Of a stretch of DNA of 59,201 nucleotides, positions 17,084 through 25,068 are shown piece by piece (positions within the stretch are counted from its first letter, which is position 1; each line of letters begins with the position of its first letter). The translations under genes were made by a program, and so were the position numbers. The notes beneath the pieces were generated by a model that was given only the letters and a program-made list of their open reading frames with translations, made no database searches and was not told the DNA's origin. The stretch is from Sphingobium fluviale. GTDB taxonomy: Bacteria; Pseudomonadota; Alphaproteobacteria; Sphingomonadales; Sphingomonadaceae. The stretch lies in contig NZ_SBKP01000015.1 of NCBI RefSeq assembly GCF_004122115.1, positions 1 through 59,201 on the forward strand, in the 5' to 3' direction.

Positions 17084-18324
17084 GCAGCAATCTCTTGCGC
17101 GATAAGAGTGCCATTCTCAACCCCGATGACGCGCGTTGTTACGATTTTGCCGCGCGGGTGCGGGGTGGTGAGGCGCACGGGTGCGAAATTTTCAGCGTGG
17201 CCCGATGTGCCGTCACCCTCGGCCAGCACATTCTGCGTCGTGCCGACCAGCGAGCCGAGCCAACGGGCGCGATTGTCGGCGCAGGCCTCGCGCAACCGGG
17301 CGGCACGCGCTTTGATCGTTGCGCGCTCGACCTGCGGCATCAAGGCGGCGGGGGTGCCGGTGCGCGGGGAATAGGGGAAGATGTGGCCGTGGACGATCTG
17401 GCACTCTTTCACCAGCGCGAGGCTGTTGGCGAACATCGCGTCCGTCTCGGTCGGGAATCCGGCAATGATGTCCGCGCCGATGCTGATCTCTGGACGCGCG
17501 GAGAGCAGCCGCTCGACAATGCGAACGGCTTCGGCGCGATCGTGGCGGCGCTTCATGCGTTTCAGTATCATGTTGTCGCCCGATTGCAGCGAGAGGTGCA
17601 CATGCGGCATCACGCGCGGCTCTTGCGTGAGCAGCGTAATCAGCCGCTCGTCTATCTCCACGCTGTCGATGGAGGAGAGGCGCAGGCGGGGCAGGGCGGG
17701 GACGCGGGCGAGGATGCGCTCGACGAGGCTCCCCAATGTGGGGTTGCCGGGCAGGTCCGCGCCATAGCTCGTCACATCGACGCCGGTGAGCACCACTTCC
17801 CTGTAGCCCTCGTCAACCAGCGCGCTGATCCGCTCGATCACGGCGCCTGCGGGAACGGAGCGGCTGTTGCCCCGGCCAAAGGGGATGATGCAGAAGGTGC
17901 AGCGATGATCGCAGCCATTTTGCACCTCCACGAAAGCGCGGGCATGGTCTGAAAAGCTCGAAATGAGGTGCGGGGCGGTTTCGCGCACCGCCATGATGTC
18001 TGAGACGCGGACCTTTTCGGGGGTGGGCGCAAAGGAGCGCGGCTCCATCTTCTCGGCATTGCCAATTACGCGGTCGACCTCAGGCATGGCGGCGAAGAGG
18101 GCAGGGTCGGTTTGCGCCGCGCAGCCAGTGACGACAATGCGCGCGTCTGGGCGCGCCCGCTTCGCCCGCCGGATTGCCTGCCGCGCCTGGCGCACCGCCT
18201 CGCCAGTCACGACACAGCTGTTGACGATGATGAGGTTCGTGTCATCGCCCGCAAGGCCGCGCATCGCCTCGCTTTCAGCGATGTTGAGGCGACAGCCGAA
18301 GGTGATGACCTCTGGTGCGGTCAT
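17080..18324 (-). CDS. mtaB: tRNA t6A37 methylthiotransferase MtaB
   Basis: A 414-residue radical-SAM methylthiotransferase that converts N6-threonylcarbamoyladenosine-37 to its 2-methylthio form in ANN-decoding tRNAs. The N-terminal UPF0004 domain holds three conserved cysteines for the auxiliary cluster (Cys11, Cys37, Cys68). The radical-SAM CxxxCxxC motif is CDHRCTFC with Cys138, Cys142 and Cys145. The GADIIAGFPTETDAMF and HIFPYSPRTGTPA blocks follow, and a C-terminal TRAM-like part is weakly conserved. It overlaps dapF by one base and ftsY by four, indicating translational coupling. Confidence 0.95.
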   Translation of the reverse strand: MTAPEVITFGCRLNIAESEAMRGLAGDDTNLIIVNSCVVTGEAVRQARQAIRRAKRARPDARIVVTGCAAQTDPALFAAMPEVDRVIGNAEKMEPRSFAPTPEKVRVSDIMAVRETAPHLISSFSDHARAFVEVQNGCDHRCTFCIIPFGRGNSRSVPAGAVIERISALVDEGYREVVLTGVDVTSYGADLPGNPTLGSLVERILARVPALPRLRLSSIDSVEIDERLITLLTQEPRVMPHVHLSLQSGDNMILKRMKRRHDRAEAVRIVERLLSARPEISIGADIIAGFPTETDAMFANSLALVKECQIVHGHIFPYSPRTGTPAALMPQVERATIKARAARLREACADNRARWLGSLVGTTQNVLAEGDGTSGHAENFAPVRLTTPHPRGKIVTTRVIGVENGTLIAQEIAA

Positions 18325-19124
18325 CAGAACCTTTCCCAGTCTGCCTCGCCAGAGAAAACGAACGTGGCGGGGCCGGTCATCTGGATGTGGCCACCGGCGC
18401 GCCAGTCGATCTCAAGGTCGCCGCCGGGCAGAGACACCGTGACTGGGCCAGTTGCCAGCCCCTGCCTGATCGCCGCAACCGCTGTGGCGCAGGCGCCGGT
18501 GCCGCAGGCCTGCGTCAGCCCTGCGCCGCGCTCCCACACGATGAGACGGATATGCTGATCGCTCAATATTTGCGCGAAGTTTACGTTGATGCGCGCCGGA
18601 AACAGCGGATCATGCTCGATCAGGGGTCCGAGGCGGTCCGTCTCGACCGACACCAGATCATCGACGAAGAAGATCACATGCGGGTTGCCGACATTGACGG
18701 CGGCGGGCGCGGGGAGGTCCTCCCAGCTTGTGGGCATGGAGTATGTGTCCATCGCATAGGCAAGCGGTATCGCGTCCCACTCAAATCGGGGCGCGCCCAT
18801 ATCGACGCTGGCGCCATCGCCTGCAAGCCGCGCATCGAGCAGCCCGGCCTTCGTCTCGATCGTCACATCGCGGCCCAGAAACAGCGGAATACAGCGGGTG
18901 GCGTTGCCGCAGGCTTCCACCTCAGAGCCATCGGCGTTGAAGATGCGCATTGAGACGTCGGCCTTGCCAGACGTACCCACGAGAATGAGCTGATCACAGC
19001 CGATGCCGGTGTGCCGGTCGGCAATGGCGCGCGCGCGCGGCGCGCTGATATCGACCGGACCTTCCCTCCCGTCGATGACCACGAAATCATTGCCAAGGCC
19101 GTGCATTTTGGCGAACTTGCTCAT
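18324..19124 (-). CDS. dapF: Diaminopimelate epimerase
   Basis: A 266-residue PLP-independent racemase converting LL- to meso-diaminopimelate for peptidoglycan and lysine. The two active-site cysteines are present: Cys72 in ACGNATRC and Cys207 in QACGTGACATA. The N-terminus MSKFAKMHGLGNDFVVIDGR is the classic family start, confirming the ATG at 19124. It is the first gene of the dapF-mtaB-ftsY-yciB operon on the minus strand. Confidence 0.97.
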   Translation of the reverse strand: MSKFAKMHGLGNDFVVIDGREGPVDISAPRARAIADRHTGIGCDQLILVGTSGKADVSMRIFNADGSEVEACGNATRCIPLFLGRDVTIETKAGLLDARLAGDGASVDMGAPRFEWDAIPLAYAMDTYSMPTSWEDLPAPAAVNVGNPHVIFFVDDLVSVETDRLGPLIEHDPLFPARINVNFAQILSDQHIRLIVWERGAGLTQACGTGACATAVAAIRQGLATGPVTVSLPGGDLEIDWRAGGHIQMTGPATFVFSGEADWERF

Positions 19125-19186
19125 AGGCAGCGCATGTAGGGGGGGGCGCGGGAAATGTCCACACGCGGCATAATCGCGCGCGCTGC

Positions 19187-20140
19187 TTAGGCGTTAGGAA
19201 GGGTCAATAAGGCTGTTAGCCCGCTCTGCCTCCATGCCATGTCGAACGAGCCGCGCCGTGCCTGCGTTATGCGATCCATTAATGTGAGGCCTTGTCCGCC
19301 CCTCCGCGAATGGTCGCGTACGTCCTGCACACATTCTTCTTCCCACTCGACCTGTATAGTCTCTGTATTGCGGACCCTGATGTTGATTGTGCCGCCATGT
19401 GCAAATGCGCCATGTTTCGTCGAATTGACCGACAGCTCTCCGACAACGAGGGCGATAGTATCGGCTGCTGACTGGCTGATCGGGTTGGGTGCATCTATAT
19501 CGACATGGACTTCGCAATTGTCGCGCCGAAAGGGGTCGACCAGCGCGGGTATGAGCGCATCGAGCCGACAAGAGGCTTGGCCATCGTTAAACAAGGTCTG
19601 CGCGTGTGCGAGTGCGGAGATCCGATCCGTCATTTCCCGCGAAAATGCTTCCAGTTCAGTTGACCCTTTTGCATGGGAAAACATGAGGCCACAGATGATG
19701 GCATAGCTGTTGCCAAGACGATGGCGCATTTCGGACGCCGCGATGCTCAAGGCCTGTCGTGCCAGCTCAGAGTCGGTAATGTCGCGGGAGATGGACAAAA
19801 ATCCTGAGAAAAGTCCGTCCGGGCCGGACAGCGCCGTCACGCTCACGTCCCACCATCTGTCCTTGCCCTTGGCCGTGGGGCAATAAGCCTGGAATCTTTG
19901 CGGTGTCCCATTTCTTGCTGATATGCAGGCAGATTGTATTTGCGGCTGAGTGGCTTCCGGCCAGAAGCTAGACCATGATTGCCCCTCAATCGTGCCGAAA
20001 TCATCGATCTCCATACTGCACAGGCCGTTCGGGTTCATCCACATCAACGCGCCGTGCTCATCGATCAGCTTCACGCAATCGCTGCTTTGCGCCAAGACGT
20101 TCGCCAGTGCTTCGGTAGATATCGATGCTTTTCTAAGCAT
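19187..20140 (-). CDS. PAS-containing sensor histidine kinase of the HWE type
   Basis: A 317-residue soluble kinase. Residues about 10-125 form a PAS domain (CVKLIDEHGALMWMNPNGLC to FSGFLSISRDITD). The phosphoacceptor box is EMRHRLGNSYAIICGL near residues 137-152, the N box is GELSVNSTKHGAF, and a VEWEEE segment and GQGLTLMDRI follow. This pattern fits HWE kinases, which are abundant in alphaproteobacteria and often sense light or stress. No transmembrane segment and no adjacent response regulator are seen, so it is an orphan. Codon use is less GC-rich than the neighbouring operon, which may point to transfer. Confidence 0.85.
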   Translation of the reverse strand: MLRKASISTEALANVLAQSSDCVKLIDEHGALMWMNPNGLCSMEIDDFGTIEGQSWSSFWPEATQPQIQSACISARNGTPQRFQAYCPTAKGKDRWWDVSVTALSGPDGLFSGFLSISRDITDSELARQALSIAASEMRHRLGNSYAIICGLMFSHAKGSTELEAFSREMTDRISALAHAQTLFNDGQASCRLDALIPALVDPFRRDNCEVHVDIDAPNPISQSAADTIALVVGELSVNSTKHGAFAHGGTINIRVRNTETIQVEWEEECVQDVRDHSRRGGQGLTLMDRITQARRGSFDMAWRQSGLTALLTLPNA

Positions 20141-20669
20141 GAGGCATTATTCCAAGTTCAATTATCGCTATTCGGCATTGTGCTGAACAAGAAATCAAAT
20201 AGAGAAAGCCATGTAAAACGTCCAGTCTGAATGAAGGCGCCATAGCTGGCGATCTTGGTAGACAGTGCATTGGCTGCGCTGAACTCACCATGCCGTATAG
20301 TTCTACAAAAACGGATCATAGGCCGATCTAAGCAAGCTTTGCCACTGGCGCTATGAGCGCATGGCTTTAGCGGCCTGCATGTTGTTTACCGTGATGATGC
20401 GATGCATGGTGATTACAGCATTGGATAAGCGGTACGTGTGTCGAGGGAGTGGGGACAGCCGCACTTGCCATTTCCCACGCTTTCGCCTATGTGCGCTCTC
20501 AGTCAGCGGGCTTTCGGGCCTGTCTGGCGCCCTGATGACATCCCTGGCTTGGGCGGTTTGCCCCTATGGTCCAAGGATCGACGCTGGTCGGCGAGGTTTC
20601 GCCCACCGGCGTGTTTGTCGTTTCGGGTTATGAGGTTTTCGGCGGTTTTGCCGCGCATAAGAGGTGTCG
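20141..20669. other. Intergenic region upstream of ffh
   Basis: About 530 bases between the divergent HWE kinase and ffh genes. A frame at 20361-20633 is arginine- and cysteine-rich without a ribosome-binding site and looks spurious. No SRP RNA, tRNA, terminator or repeat could be supported. AAGAGG at 20658-20663 is the ffh ribosome-binding site. The promoters of both flanking genes must lie here. Confidence 0.5.
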
Positions 20670-22142
20670 ATGTTTGACTCATTGAGCGATCGCCTTACCG
20701 GGGTGTTCGACAAGCTGCGCGGGCGCGGTGCGCTGAGCGAGGATGATGTCCGCACCGCGATGCGCGAGGTGCGAATCGCGCTGCTGGAGGCGGACGTCGC
20801 GCTTCCCGTGGTGCGCGAATTCGTGGATCGCGCGACGGACCGGGCCGTGGGTGGCGATGTGCTGCGCTCGGTCACGCCGGGGCAGATGGTCGTCAAGATC
20901 GTCTCTGATACGCTGACGGAGTTCCTTGGGTCAGACAGCTCTGACCTGATGCTTGATGTCACGCCGCCCGCCGTCATCATGATGGTGGGCTTGCAGGGAT
21001 CGGGCAAGACCACCACTACCGCGAAGATCGCAAAGCGCCTGAAGGAAAAAGAGCGCAAGAAGGTGATGATGGCGTCATTGGACGTCAATCGCCCGGCGGC
21101 GCAGGAGCAGTTGGCGGTGCTGGGCCAGCAGGCCGATGTCGCCACGCTGCCTATCGTCGCTGGCCAGCAGCCGGTCGATATTGCCCGCCGCGCGCTTCAG
21201 GCAGCCAAGCTGCAGGGCTATGACGTGGTGATGCTCGATACCGCGGGCCGCCTCCATGTCGATCAGGCGCTGATGGACGAGATGAAGGCGGTGGCGGATG
21301 TCGCCACCCCGCAGGAAATCCTGCTGGTCGTCGATAGCCTCACGGGGCAGGATGCCGTCAACGTTGCGAAGAATTTCACTGAGCAGGTGCCGCTGACCGG
21401 CGTCGTGCTGACCCGGATGGATGGCGATGCGCGTGGTGGCGCGGCGCTCTCCATGCGCTTTGTCACTGGCGCGCCGATCAAGTTTGCGGGCACTGGCGAA
21501 AAACTCGACGCGATCGAGCCGTTTCACCCCGCGCGCGTGGCGCAACGCATCCTCGGCATGGGCGACGTCGTTTCGCTGGTCGAGAAGGCCGCGGAGGCGA
21601 TCGACGCCGAGGAGGCGGACAAGCTCGCCAAGAAGATGGCGAAGGGCCAGTTCGACCTCAACGACATGCGCATGCAGCTGAAACAGGTGCAGCAGATGGG
21701 AGGGCTGGGCGCGATGGCGGGGATGATCCCCGGCCTCAAGAAAGCGCAGGCGGCGATGGCGCAGAGCGGCGCGAACGACAAGGCGCTGGTGCATCTGGAC
21801 GCCATCATCGGATCGATGACGCCCAAGGAGCGCGAGCGCCCGGCGATCATCAACGCCAAGCGCAAGATCCGCATCGCCAAGGGTGCGGGCCGCACGGTGC
21901 AGGAGGTGAACAAACTCCTCAAGATGCATCAGGAAATGGAAACCGCGATGAAGAAAATCCGCAAGATGGGCGGCTTCGGCGCGCTCGCGAAGATGTTCAT
22001 GGGCGGCAAGGGCGGTCTTGGGGGCGGCGGCATGGGTGACATGCTCGGTGGTCTGGGTGGAGGCGCGGGCGGCCTGCCGGGCCTCGGCGGCGGTGCGCCG
22101 GGCGGGCTTCCGCCCAATTTTCAGAAGTTTCTAAAAAAATAG
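20670..22142 (+). CDS. ffh: Signal recognition particle protein Ffh
   Basis: A 490-residue SRP54 GTPase that binds signal sequences and 4.5S RNA. The N domain starts MFDSLSDRLTGVFDKLRGRG; the G domain has GLQGSGKTTTTAKIAKRL, DVNRPAAQEQL, DTAGR and TRMDGDARGG; the M domain is methionine-rich from about residue 325. The C-terminus is an unusually Gly/Pro/Met-rich tail. The ATG at 20670 is preferred over the GTG two codons earlier because of the family start and the AAGAGG spacing. It leads the ffh-rpsP-rimM unit. Its receptor ftsY is nearby at 16-17 kb. Confidence 0.97.
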   Translation: MFDSLSDRLTGVFDKLRGRGALSEDDVRTAMREVRIALLEADVALPVVREFVDRATDRAVGGDVLRSVTPGQMVVKIVSDTLTEFLGSDSSDLMLDVTPPAVIMMVGLQGSGKTTTTAKIAKRLKEKERKKVMMASLDVNRPAAQEQLAVLGQQADVATLPIVAGQQPVDIARRALQAAKLQGYDVVMLDTAGRLHVDQALMDEMKAVADVATPQEILLVVDSLTGQDAVNVAKNFTEQVPLTGVVLTRMDGDARGGAALSMRFVTGAPIKFAGTGEKLDAIEPFHPARVAQRILGMGDVVSLVEKAAEAIDAEEADKLAKKMAKGQFDLNDMRMQLKQVQQMGGLGAMAGMIPGLKKAQAAMAQSGANDKALVHLDAIIGSMTPKERERPAIINAKRKIRIAKGAGRTVQEVNKLLKMHQEMETAMKKIRKMGGFGALAKMFMGGKGGLGGGGMGDMLGGLGGGAGGLPGLGGGAPGGLPPNFQKFLKK

Positions 22143-22187
22143 AATTCCATTTATTTTCAATATTTCAGAAAGGTAAGGTTAGATTTT

Positions 22188-22673
22188 ATGGCAACATCAA
22201 TTCGTCTGTCGCGTGGCGGCTCCAAGAAGCGTCCTTATTACCGCATCGTAGTCGCGGACGTTCGCGCCCCGCGCGACGGCAAGTTCATCGAGCGGATCGG
22301 CAGCTATAACCCGCTGCTCGCCAAGACCGACGAAAAGCGCGTGGTGCTGGATACCGAGCGCGCGAAATACTGGGTCGCGAACGGCGCGCAGCCGACCGAC
22401 CGCGTCGCCCGCTTCCTTGACGCCGCTGGGGTGAAGGAGCGCGCTCCGCGCAACAACCCGAACAAGGGCGTCCCCGGCGAGAAGGCCAAGGATCGCGCCG
22501 AGGAGAAGGCCGCGAAGATCGCCGAGGCTGAGGAAGCTGCCAAGGCCGCTGCCGAAGAGGCCACCGCTGCTGCTGCCGCGCCTGCGGTTGAGGAAGAAGC
22601 GCCGGTAGCCGAGGAAGCCGCCGCTGAGGAAGCGCCCGCTGCTGAGGCTGGCGAAGAGCAGGCTCAGGGCTGA
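22188..22673 (+). CDS. rpsP: 30S ribosomal protein S16 with long Ala/Glu tail
   Basis: The first 80 or so residues are standard S16 ([20 protein letters not shown], then [12 protein letters not shown] and [11 protein letters not shown]). The remaining part, to residue 161, is a low-complexity, alanine- and glutamate-rich extension that roughly doubles the family length. Such tails are known on S16 of alphaproteobacteria, and their role is unclear. The gene follows ffh by 45 bases with AAGGTAAGG before the start, and rimM begins 3 bases after its stop. Confidence 0.95.
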   Translation: MATSIRLSRGGSKKRPYYRIVVADVRAPRDGKFIERIGSYNPLLAKTDEKRVVLDTERAKYWVANGAQPTDRVARFLDAAGVKERAPRNNPNKGVPGEKAKDRAEEKAAKIAEAEEAAKAAAEEATAAAAAPAVEEEAPVAEEAAAEEAPAAEAGEEQAQG

Positions 22674-22676
22674 TCC

Positions 22677-23159
22677 TTGACCGCCGACCGCCCCGTCACC
22701 CTCGCCGCCGTCGTTGGCGCGCATGGTGTGACGGGCGAGGTGCGATTGAAGCTGTTTTGCGAGGGGCCGGAAAGCCTCAAGCATTACAAAACGTTCGATG
22801 GGGGTGGGCGGACGCTCACCCTCTCATCCATCCGGGCCGGTTCGAACTGCGCCGTCGCCCGCTTTGCGGAGGTGAAGGACCGGAATACGGCGGAGGCTTT
22901 GCGCGGCGTCGCGCTCACCGTGCCGCGATCCGCCTTGCCGCCGCTGGGCGAGGGCGAATTTTATCATCATGACCTGATTGGCTTGCCCTGCGTTACCGAT
23001 AGTGGCGAGGCGCTGGGGCATATCATCGCGGTCGAGAATTTCGGCGCGGGCGACCTGATTGAAGTCCAAAGGCCGAATGGCAAGCGTTTCATGGTCCCTA
23101 TTCATTCCGCGACCATCGATGTCGAGCGGGCTGTGATAGACGCTCGCTTCGTCGACTAG
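22677..23159 (+). CDS. rimM: Ribosome maturation factor RimM
   Basis: A 160-residue 16S rRNA-processing factor that assists assembly of the 30S head. The N-terminal RimM domain starts VTLAAVVGAHGVTGEVRLK, and a C-terminal PRC-barrel contains EFYHHDLIGLPCVTDSGEALG and FMVPIHSATIDVE. The start codon is TTG at 22677, 3 bases after rpsP, which is typical for tight coupling. In most bacteria trmD follows directly; here five accessory genes intervene. Confidence 0.95.
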   Translation: MTADRPVTLAAVVGAHGVTGEVRLKLFCEGPESLKHYKTFDGGGRTLTLSSIRAGSNCAVARFAEVKDRNTAEALRGVALTVPRSALPPLGEGEFYHHDLIGLPCVTDSGEALGHIIAVENFGAGDLIEVQRPNGKRFMVPIHSATIDVERAVIDARFVD

Positions 23160-23168
23160 CGACTTTAC

Positions 23169-23184
23169 ATAACAGAATAGTTAT
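23169..23184. promoter_or_regulatory. Probable ArsR operator
   Basis: A perfect 5-bp inverted repeat ATAAC-N6-GTTAT lies 14 bases before the ArsR-type gene start, in an AT-rich promoter. ArsR-family repressors usually bind such dyads and shut off their own operon. Binding is inferred from position and symmetry. Confidence 0.5.
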
Positions 23185-23198
23185 ATAATCAATGAGCG

Positions 23199-23540
23199 AT
23201 GAACGAGTCGCTCGACAAGACCTTTGGGGCATTGGCCGATCCCGTCAGGCGGGCTATCCTCATGCGGCTGGCGCAGGGCGAGGCCAGTGTGGCAGAGTTG
23301 GCGAGACCATTCGAGATCAGCCAGCCTGCCATTTCCAAACATCTGAAAGTGCTCGAAGGTGCTGGCCTGATCGAAACCGGTCGCTCCGCGCAAGCGCGCC
23401 CGCGCCGACTCAAACCCGCCGGGCTAGACGCCGCAAACCGTTTTCTGGAGGCTATGCGCACCCATTGGCCCGACAAGTTCGACCGGCTTGATGCGTATCT
23501 CAAATCATTTCCCAAAGAGCAGGAAGGTGCCGATGACTGA
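23199..23540 (+). CDS. ArsR family helix-turn-helix regulator
   Basis: A 113-residue winged-helix regulator. The pattern LADPVRRAILMRLAQGEASV followed by ELARPFEISQPAISKHLKVLEGAGLI is diagnostic for ArsR-type DNA-binding domains. It lacks the metal-binding ELCVCDL motif, so it is not a classical arsenic or cadmium sensor. It overlaps the following SRPBCC gene by 8 bases, a pairing very common in bacteria where the regulator and the START-fold protein are co-expressed. Its likely operator is the dyad just upstream. It sits inside the rimM-trmD interval. Confidence 0.88.
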   Translation: MNESLDKTFGALADPVRRAILMRLAQGEASVAELARPFEISQPAISKHLKVLEGAGLIETGRSAQARPRRLKPAGLDAANRFLEAMRTHWPDKFDRLDAYLKSFPKEQEGADD

Positions 23541-24033
23541 TCTTTCCACTATGCCGCAATTCGTTATCTCTCGCCACTTCGATGCCCCCATAGAACGGGT
23601 GTTTGATGCCTGGGCCGACATCGAGCGCTATGCCGACTGGTCTGGCCCGAAGGGATCGAAGGTGGAAACAATCTCCGGCGCGATTGCTGTGGGCAGCCAT
23701 CTCCACAGTACGGTCAGCCACCCCGATATGCCGCCCATGTACACCTGGTGCGTCTATCGCGAAATCGATCGCCCGCGCCGCATCGTCTGGGAGCAGAGTT
23801 TTGCCGATGCGGACGGAAACATCACATCGCCGCCATTTTTCGAGCATTGGCCGCGCGTGTTGCTGACCGAGATCGACTTCGTAGAGAAGGATGGAGGGAC
23901 CGAACTGACGCTGCGGTGGACACCGATTGAAGCGACACCCGAAGCGCTTGAAATGTTCGTCTCGCAGATGGCGTCGATGACCGGCGGCTGGAGCGGCAGC
24001 TTCGATGAGCTGGCGGAGTATCTGGCCGATTGA
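23533..24033 (+). CDS. SRPBCC / AHSA1-like START-fold protein
   Basis: A 166-residue protein of the AHSA1 (activator of Hsp90 ATPase homologue 1-like) SRPBCC family. The family opening is VISRHFDAPIERVFDAWADI, and the late motifs include TELTLRWTPIEATPEALE and MTGGWSGSFDELAEYL. These proteins form a hydrophobic ligand cavity; the ligand is unknown. The ATG at 23533 gives an 8-base overlap with the ArsR gene. It is not expected to activate Hsp90 in bacteria, so only the fold is claimed. Confidence 0.85.
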   Translation: MTDLSTMPQFVISRHFDAPIERVFDAWADIERYADWSGPKGSKVETISGAIAVGSHLHSTVSHPDMPPMYTWCVYREIDRPRRIVWEQSFADADGNITSPPFFEHWPRVLLTEIDFVEKDGGTELTLRWTPIEATPEALEMFVSQMASMTGGWSGSFDELAEYLAD

Positions 24034-24049
24034 CCTGAGCCGGGTCTTT

Positions 24050-24070
24050 GTATATACACGAAGTATATAC
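24050..24070. promoter_or_regulatory. Probable autoregulatory operator of the toxin-antitoxin pair
   Basis: Two copies of the palindrome GTATATAC (24050-24057 and 24063-24070) are separated by 5 bases, 10 bases before the antitoxin start. Toxin-antitoxin complexes of the AbrB/VapB type usually bind paired palindromes overlapping their own promoter. The AT-rich units also resemble a -10 element. Function is inferred. Confidence 0.6.
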
Positions 24071-24080
24071 GGAGCGTGTG

Positions 24081-24353
24081 ATGACCGAGGAATATAAGGC
24101 GAAGGTGTTCAAATCGGGTAACTCGGTGGCGCTGCGCCTGCCAAAGGCGCTGGGCATCGCCGAAGGTGACGACATCGTGATTGCGCCTCATGCCGACGGC
24201 AGTTTCACCTTCTGGAAAGAAGACGATGGGTTGAAAGTGCTGATGGGCCTTTATGGCTCCTTTTCGCCCGGTTTCATGTCTGAGGGGCGTGGGGATATCG
24301 AGCAAGAGGAGCGGGACTGGTCCCCTCGAAAACCTAAAGGCAAGGCTGCCTGA
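24081..24353 (+). CDS. vapB: AbrB/MazE-type antitoxin (VapB-like)
   Basis: A 90-residue antitoxin. The N-terminal SpoVT-AbrB swapped-hairpin domain reads KAKVFKSGNSVALRLPKALG followed by AEGDDIVI. The C-terminal part, acidic and then basic (EQEERDWSPRKPKGKAA), should wrap the toxin. The ATG at 24081 has GGAG 6 bases upstream. The toxin gene starts 2 bases after its stop. It should neutralise the PIN-domain toxin and repress the operon. The pair is inserted between rimM and trmD. Confidence 0.85.
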   Translation: MTEEYKAKVFKSGNSVALRLPKALGIAEGDDIVIAPHADGSFTFWKEDDGLKVLMGLYGSFSPGFMSEGRGDIEQEERDWSPRKPKGKAA

Positions 24354-24355
24354 GT

Positions 24356-24745
24356 TTGTTCCTGCTGGACACAAATGTCTGTATCGATTTCGCACTGGGC
24401 CGAAGTGATCTGGTGCGCGATCGCATTTACACCTCCTATGCGCGGGGTCTCGGCATCTCTGCGATAACATTGGCGGAATTGAGGGTAGGCGCGCGGCACC
24501 AGCGAACGGAACCCGCCGACGAGCAAAAGCTTGACACCTTGGTGCGCACCCTGAAACTCCACCCATTCGACGAAGCCGCTGCGGCAACTTATGGCGCCCT
24601 CGTGCGCCAGATCGGCGTCAGGGGCCAGAGCTTCGACCGGCTGATCGCGGCGCATGCACTTTCGCTTGGATTGACGCTGGTGACGCGTAACGAGGCGGAC
24701 TTTGCCGACGTGCCGGGGCTGAAGACAGAGAATTGGGCGGGGTGA
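24356..24745 (+). CDS. vapC: PIN-domain ribonuclease toxin (VapC family)
   Basis: A 129-residue PIN nuclease. The four acidic catalytic positions are recognisable: Asp5 in LLDTN, Glu41 in LAELRVG, Asp94 in SFDRLIAAHAL and Asp115 in TRNEADF (with Asn112). VapC toxins cleave tRNA or rRNA when released from their antitoxin. The start is TTG at 24356, 2 bases after vapB, so translation is coupled. All catalytic residues are intact, so the toxin is predicted to be active. Confidence 0.88.
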   Translation: MFLLDTNVCIDFALGRSDLVRDRIYTSYARGLGISAITLAELRVGARHQRTEPADEQKLDTLVRTLKLHPFDEAAAATYGALVRQIGVRGQSFDRLIAAHALSLGLTLVTRNEADFADVPGLKTENWAG

Positions 24746-24750
24746 TCGAA

Positions 24751-25068
24751 ATGTTGCTCATTTATGGGGCGGCAGTCTTGATTGCGGCCGTTCTGTTGTC
24801 GGTCTTCGCAAACTGGCTTTGGCCTAAAGCCTCCGTGAAATCACTTGCAGCCGTCTGTGGATGTGCAATCCCTTGGGTGCTCTTATCATTACTCCCACTC
24901 TCATTACTGTTGAAGTGGGTTTGGCCAGATGATCATGCACCGTCTGACATGGAAGGTTTGATCCTGATCTTTGTCGGCGTGGGGGTGTTGCAGTGTCTGT
25001 TTTTAAGTATTTGTGTTGGTGTCCCTGGTGCACTGCTCACTTTACAGTTTCTGCGGCGTAGACCATGA
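24751..25068 (+). CDS. Small membrane protein of unknown function
   Basis: A 105-residue protein with three hydrophobic segments (about 2-24, 32-56 and 72-95). No family is recognised. The ATG at 24751 is preferred to an in-frame GTG-region start because GGGGTGA lies 6 bases before it. Its stop overlaps the trmD start (ATGA), so it is translationally coupled to trmD although the protein is not part of the usual operon. Codon use is less GC-biased than trmD, which suggests it arrived with the cassette. Confidence 0.65.
   Translation: MLLIYGAAVLIAAVLLSVFANWLWPKASVKSLAAVCGCAIPWVLLSLLPLSLLLKWVWPDDHAPSDMEGLILIFVGVGVLQCLFLSICVGVPGALLTLQFLRRRP

Noticed and set aside
20361..20633. 90-codon frame upstream of ffh
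   Set aside because: No ribosome-binding site, Arg/Cys-rich composition, no recognised family; probably the ffh leader.
20141..20669. Search for a 4.5S SRP RNA next to ffh
   Set aside because: No GGAA tetraloop hairpin with the conserved SRP core could be found by eye.
22000..22130. GGCGG-rich tandem pattern considered as a DNA repeat
   Set aside because: It encodes the glycine-rich C-terminal tail of Ffh.
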